A stretch of DNA of 64,000 nucleotides. Source: Hirsutella rhossiliensis. Lineage: Eukaryota > Ascomycota > Sordariomycetes > Hypocreales > Ophiocordycipitaceae. The stretch spans positions 4,836,001 to 4,900,000 of the forward strand of contig NW_025408669.1 in the NCBI RefSeq assembly GCF_020360975.1, in the 5' to 3' direction. A program made the translations under genes and the position numbers. The notes under the pieces were generated by a model. It was not told where the DNA came from. It was given only the letters and a program-made list of their open reading frames with translations, and searched no databases. This document shows positions 62,089 to 64,000 of this stretch, piece by piece. Every line of letters begins with the position of its first letter. The stretch's first letter is position 1.

Positions 62089-64000
62089 ATGTCGGCCAAG
62101 GATGGTGGAGGCGACTCCAAGCTCTTTTCTCGGGTAGGCTTCCCAGCCCCCATCACCCGTGGTGCCGCTCTGCCCCTTCTCGCACGCCTGTACCACTCTC
62201 CACTCTCCGTGGCCTTCCTGCCACAGGACCTGATGATGGGATGGCTTGGCCGTGCACGGAGCGCCGTAGACGTTCAGTTGACTAAGACCCTTGGCAGGGC
62301 AAAGTTGCCGAGCTTCGTCTCGAGCTCAACAGCGCCGGCAAGAAAGACAAGAACCATGCGGTCAAGAAGATTGCGCTAAAGAGAATCGTGGCCAACATGA
62401 CGATGAGCAACAATGACATGGTTGCTTTGTTCCCCGACATCATTGGATGCATGCATATCGCGAGCCTGGAAATCAAAAAGATGTGAGTGTCAAACGGGGC
62501 GCCTTGGGCAATTTGATCAAGTGCTGACGTGGGCATAGGAGCTTTCTCTATCTCGTCAACTACGCTCGCGTTCGGCCAGACATTGCCATTAAAGCCATTC
62601 CGATCCTAGAAACTGTGAGTCGCTCGTGGGCCATCGCCAGGAAGGCGGCTGACCATGGCTTAGGACATGAACGACCACAACCCGCTTGTTCGTGCCCTTG
62701 CCCTGCGAACAATGTCTTACATCCACGTCAAGGAATTTGTTGAAGCAGCCGTGCCCATAGTCAGGCACATGCTGCGAGACTCCGACCCGTACGTGCGGAA
62801 GACGGCGGCCTTCGGCGTCGCCAAGCTTTACGACCACGACCGGCAAATAGTCGAGCAGTCAGATCTCATTGACCGCCTCAACTCGCTGCTGCGGGACGAT
62901 AACCCCACGGTCGTTGCCAGCGCGCTGGCCGGGCTGATGGACATCTGGGAGCGAAGCGACTCTATCAAGCTCACAATCGACTACAGCAATGCGTCCAAGA
63001 TGGTGGCGATTCTCCCAGACTGCTCCGAGTAAGTCCAGTTCATCATCCCTCCCTCTTGCTACTTCGAAGCCAGTGAGCTTCACTGACACGTATCAGATGG
63101 GGCCAGACATACATCTTGGAGGCCTTGATGTCGTATGTACCGCAGGAAACTGGCGAAGCGCTGCTGCTGGCTGAACGCATCGCCCCACGGCTCTCCCACT
63201 CTAACTCGTCTGTCGTTTTGACATGCATTCGAGTCATCCTATACTTGATGAACTACATCGCCGACGAGAAGCAAATCTCGGCCCTTTGCAAAAAACTCTC
63301 GCCCCCGTTGGTGACACTCCTAGCCAAGGGCCCGGAGGTGCAATACCTGGCCCTGCGAAATGCCCTCTTGATTCTCCAACGGCGGCCCGAGGTGTTGAAG
63401 AACGACATTCGCGTCTTCTTTTGCAAATACAACGATCCAATCTATGTCAAGGTGACGAAGCTGGAGCTCATCTTTATGCTCGCCAACGAGGGCAACATTG
63501 ACGAGGTCTTGACGGAGCTGAGGGAGTACGCCACGGAAATCGACGTGCACTTTGTGCGGAAAGCGGTTCGAGCCATCGGCAAGCTTGCCATCAAGATTGA
63601 GCCAGCGGCCCGGCAGTGCATCGATGTGCTGCTGGAGCTCGTCTCGACAAAGATCACGTACATTGTGCAGGAAGCCACCGTCGTGATCCGCAACATCTTC
63701 CGGAAATACCCCAACCAGTACGAATCCATCATCAGCACGCTCTGCGAGCACCTCGATTCTCTGGACGAGCCGGAAGCCAAGGCGGCAATGGTGTGGGTCA
63801 TTGGACAGTACGCAGACCGGATTGAGAACAGCGAGGCCCTGCTGGAGGATTTCCTGTACTCGTTTTCCGAGGAGCCGGTGGAGGTGCAGCTGGCATTGCT
63901 GACAGCCACGGTCAAGCTGTTCATCCAGAGGCCCACCAAAGGCCAAGAACTGGTGCCCAAGGTCCTGAAGTGGGCGACGGAAGAGACGGACAACCCCGAC
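62089..64000 (+). CDS. apl2: AP-1 (or shared AP-1/AP-2) beta-adaptin, 5' part
   Basis: Large subunit of the clathrin adaptor for trans-Golgi/endosome sorting. Exons are 62089-62133, 62298-62482, 62539-62614, 62664-63028 and 63097 to beyond the right edge; introns 164, 56, 49 and 68 bp. The encoded N-terminal trunk (about 525 residues in the window) has the beta-adaptin signature blocks [48 protein letters not shown] and [20 protein letters not shown], plus the HEAT-type solenoid. The hinge and ear lie outside the window. Sequence favours AP-1 beta, but AP-2 beta cannot be excluded without the hinge. Confidence 0.93.

Noticed and set aside
1..64000. tRNA/rRNA genes and CRISPR-like arrays
   Set aside because: A read-through for B-box-like GGTTCRANYCC with a fitting A-box gave no convincing tRNA, and no spaced direct repeats of CRISPR type were seen; a covariance-model scan was not possible here.

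Overview
The window is nuclear DNA of a filamentous ascomycete. Introns are short (mostly 48-190 bp, GT...AG, with a CTRAC/CTAAY branch site near the acceptor), gene spacing is compact (mostly 0.4-2 kb), and the encoded proteins are closest to Sordariomycete families. The order Hypocreales is likely but is an inference from protein resemblance. No tRNA, rRNA, CRISPR array or bacterial-type operon was seen.

Region 1 (1-7.1 kb) is accessory, repeat-rich and decayed. It holds a partial gene for a protein with seven tandem cysteine-rich units that I cannot assign to a named family. A ~103-bp direct repeat follows, then an intact member of a fungal family of unknown function (2709-3795). Two broken reading frames (4312-5550 minus, 6330-7082 plus) have in-frame stops of the kind made by C-to-T mutation, as in repeat-induced point mutation (RIP).

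Region 2 (7.3-48 kb) is a conserved housekeeping block: a multi-span membrane protein, conventional kinesin, the E2 enzyme Rad6, mitochondrial-type acetyl-CoA acetyltransferase (ERG10), a Csn12-like PCI protein, a GPI-type SUN glucan-associated protein, mitochondrial EF-G2 (Mef2), a COPI-associated Golgi membrane protein (Tvp15 type), a small LEA-like protein, RNA helicase Dbp7, a 1170-residue PPR protein, phosphomevalonate kinase (ERG8), an aldehyde dehydrogenase, Esf2, Nmd3 and an Arg-rich protein of unknown function. Dbp7, Esf2 and Nmd3 all act in 60S/40S biogenesis or export; ERG10 and ERG8 are two mevalonate-pathway steps 22 kb apart. Both groupings look like coincidence rather than clusters.

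Region 3 (48-51.4 kb) is a gene-poor gap containing a heavily mutated transposase-like fragment (six in-frame stops, all explicable by C-to-T or G-to-A transitions).

Region 4 (51.4-64 kb) resumes genes: a secreted type-B carboxylesterase, aspartate aminotransferase, syntaxin-18/Ufe1, a DHA1-type MFS transporter, ER membrane complex subunit Emc4 and the 5' two-thirds or so of an AP-1/AP-2 beta-adaptin running off the right edge. Between Ufe1 and the MFS gene lies a ~315-bp AT-rich element with imperfect terminal inverted repeats (a candidate MITE) and a 17/21-bp minisatellite.

Exon joins were worked out by hand from splice signals, frame and family alignment knowledge. All spliced lengths quoted are divisible by three.
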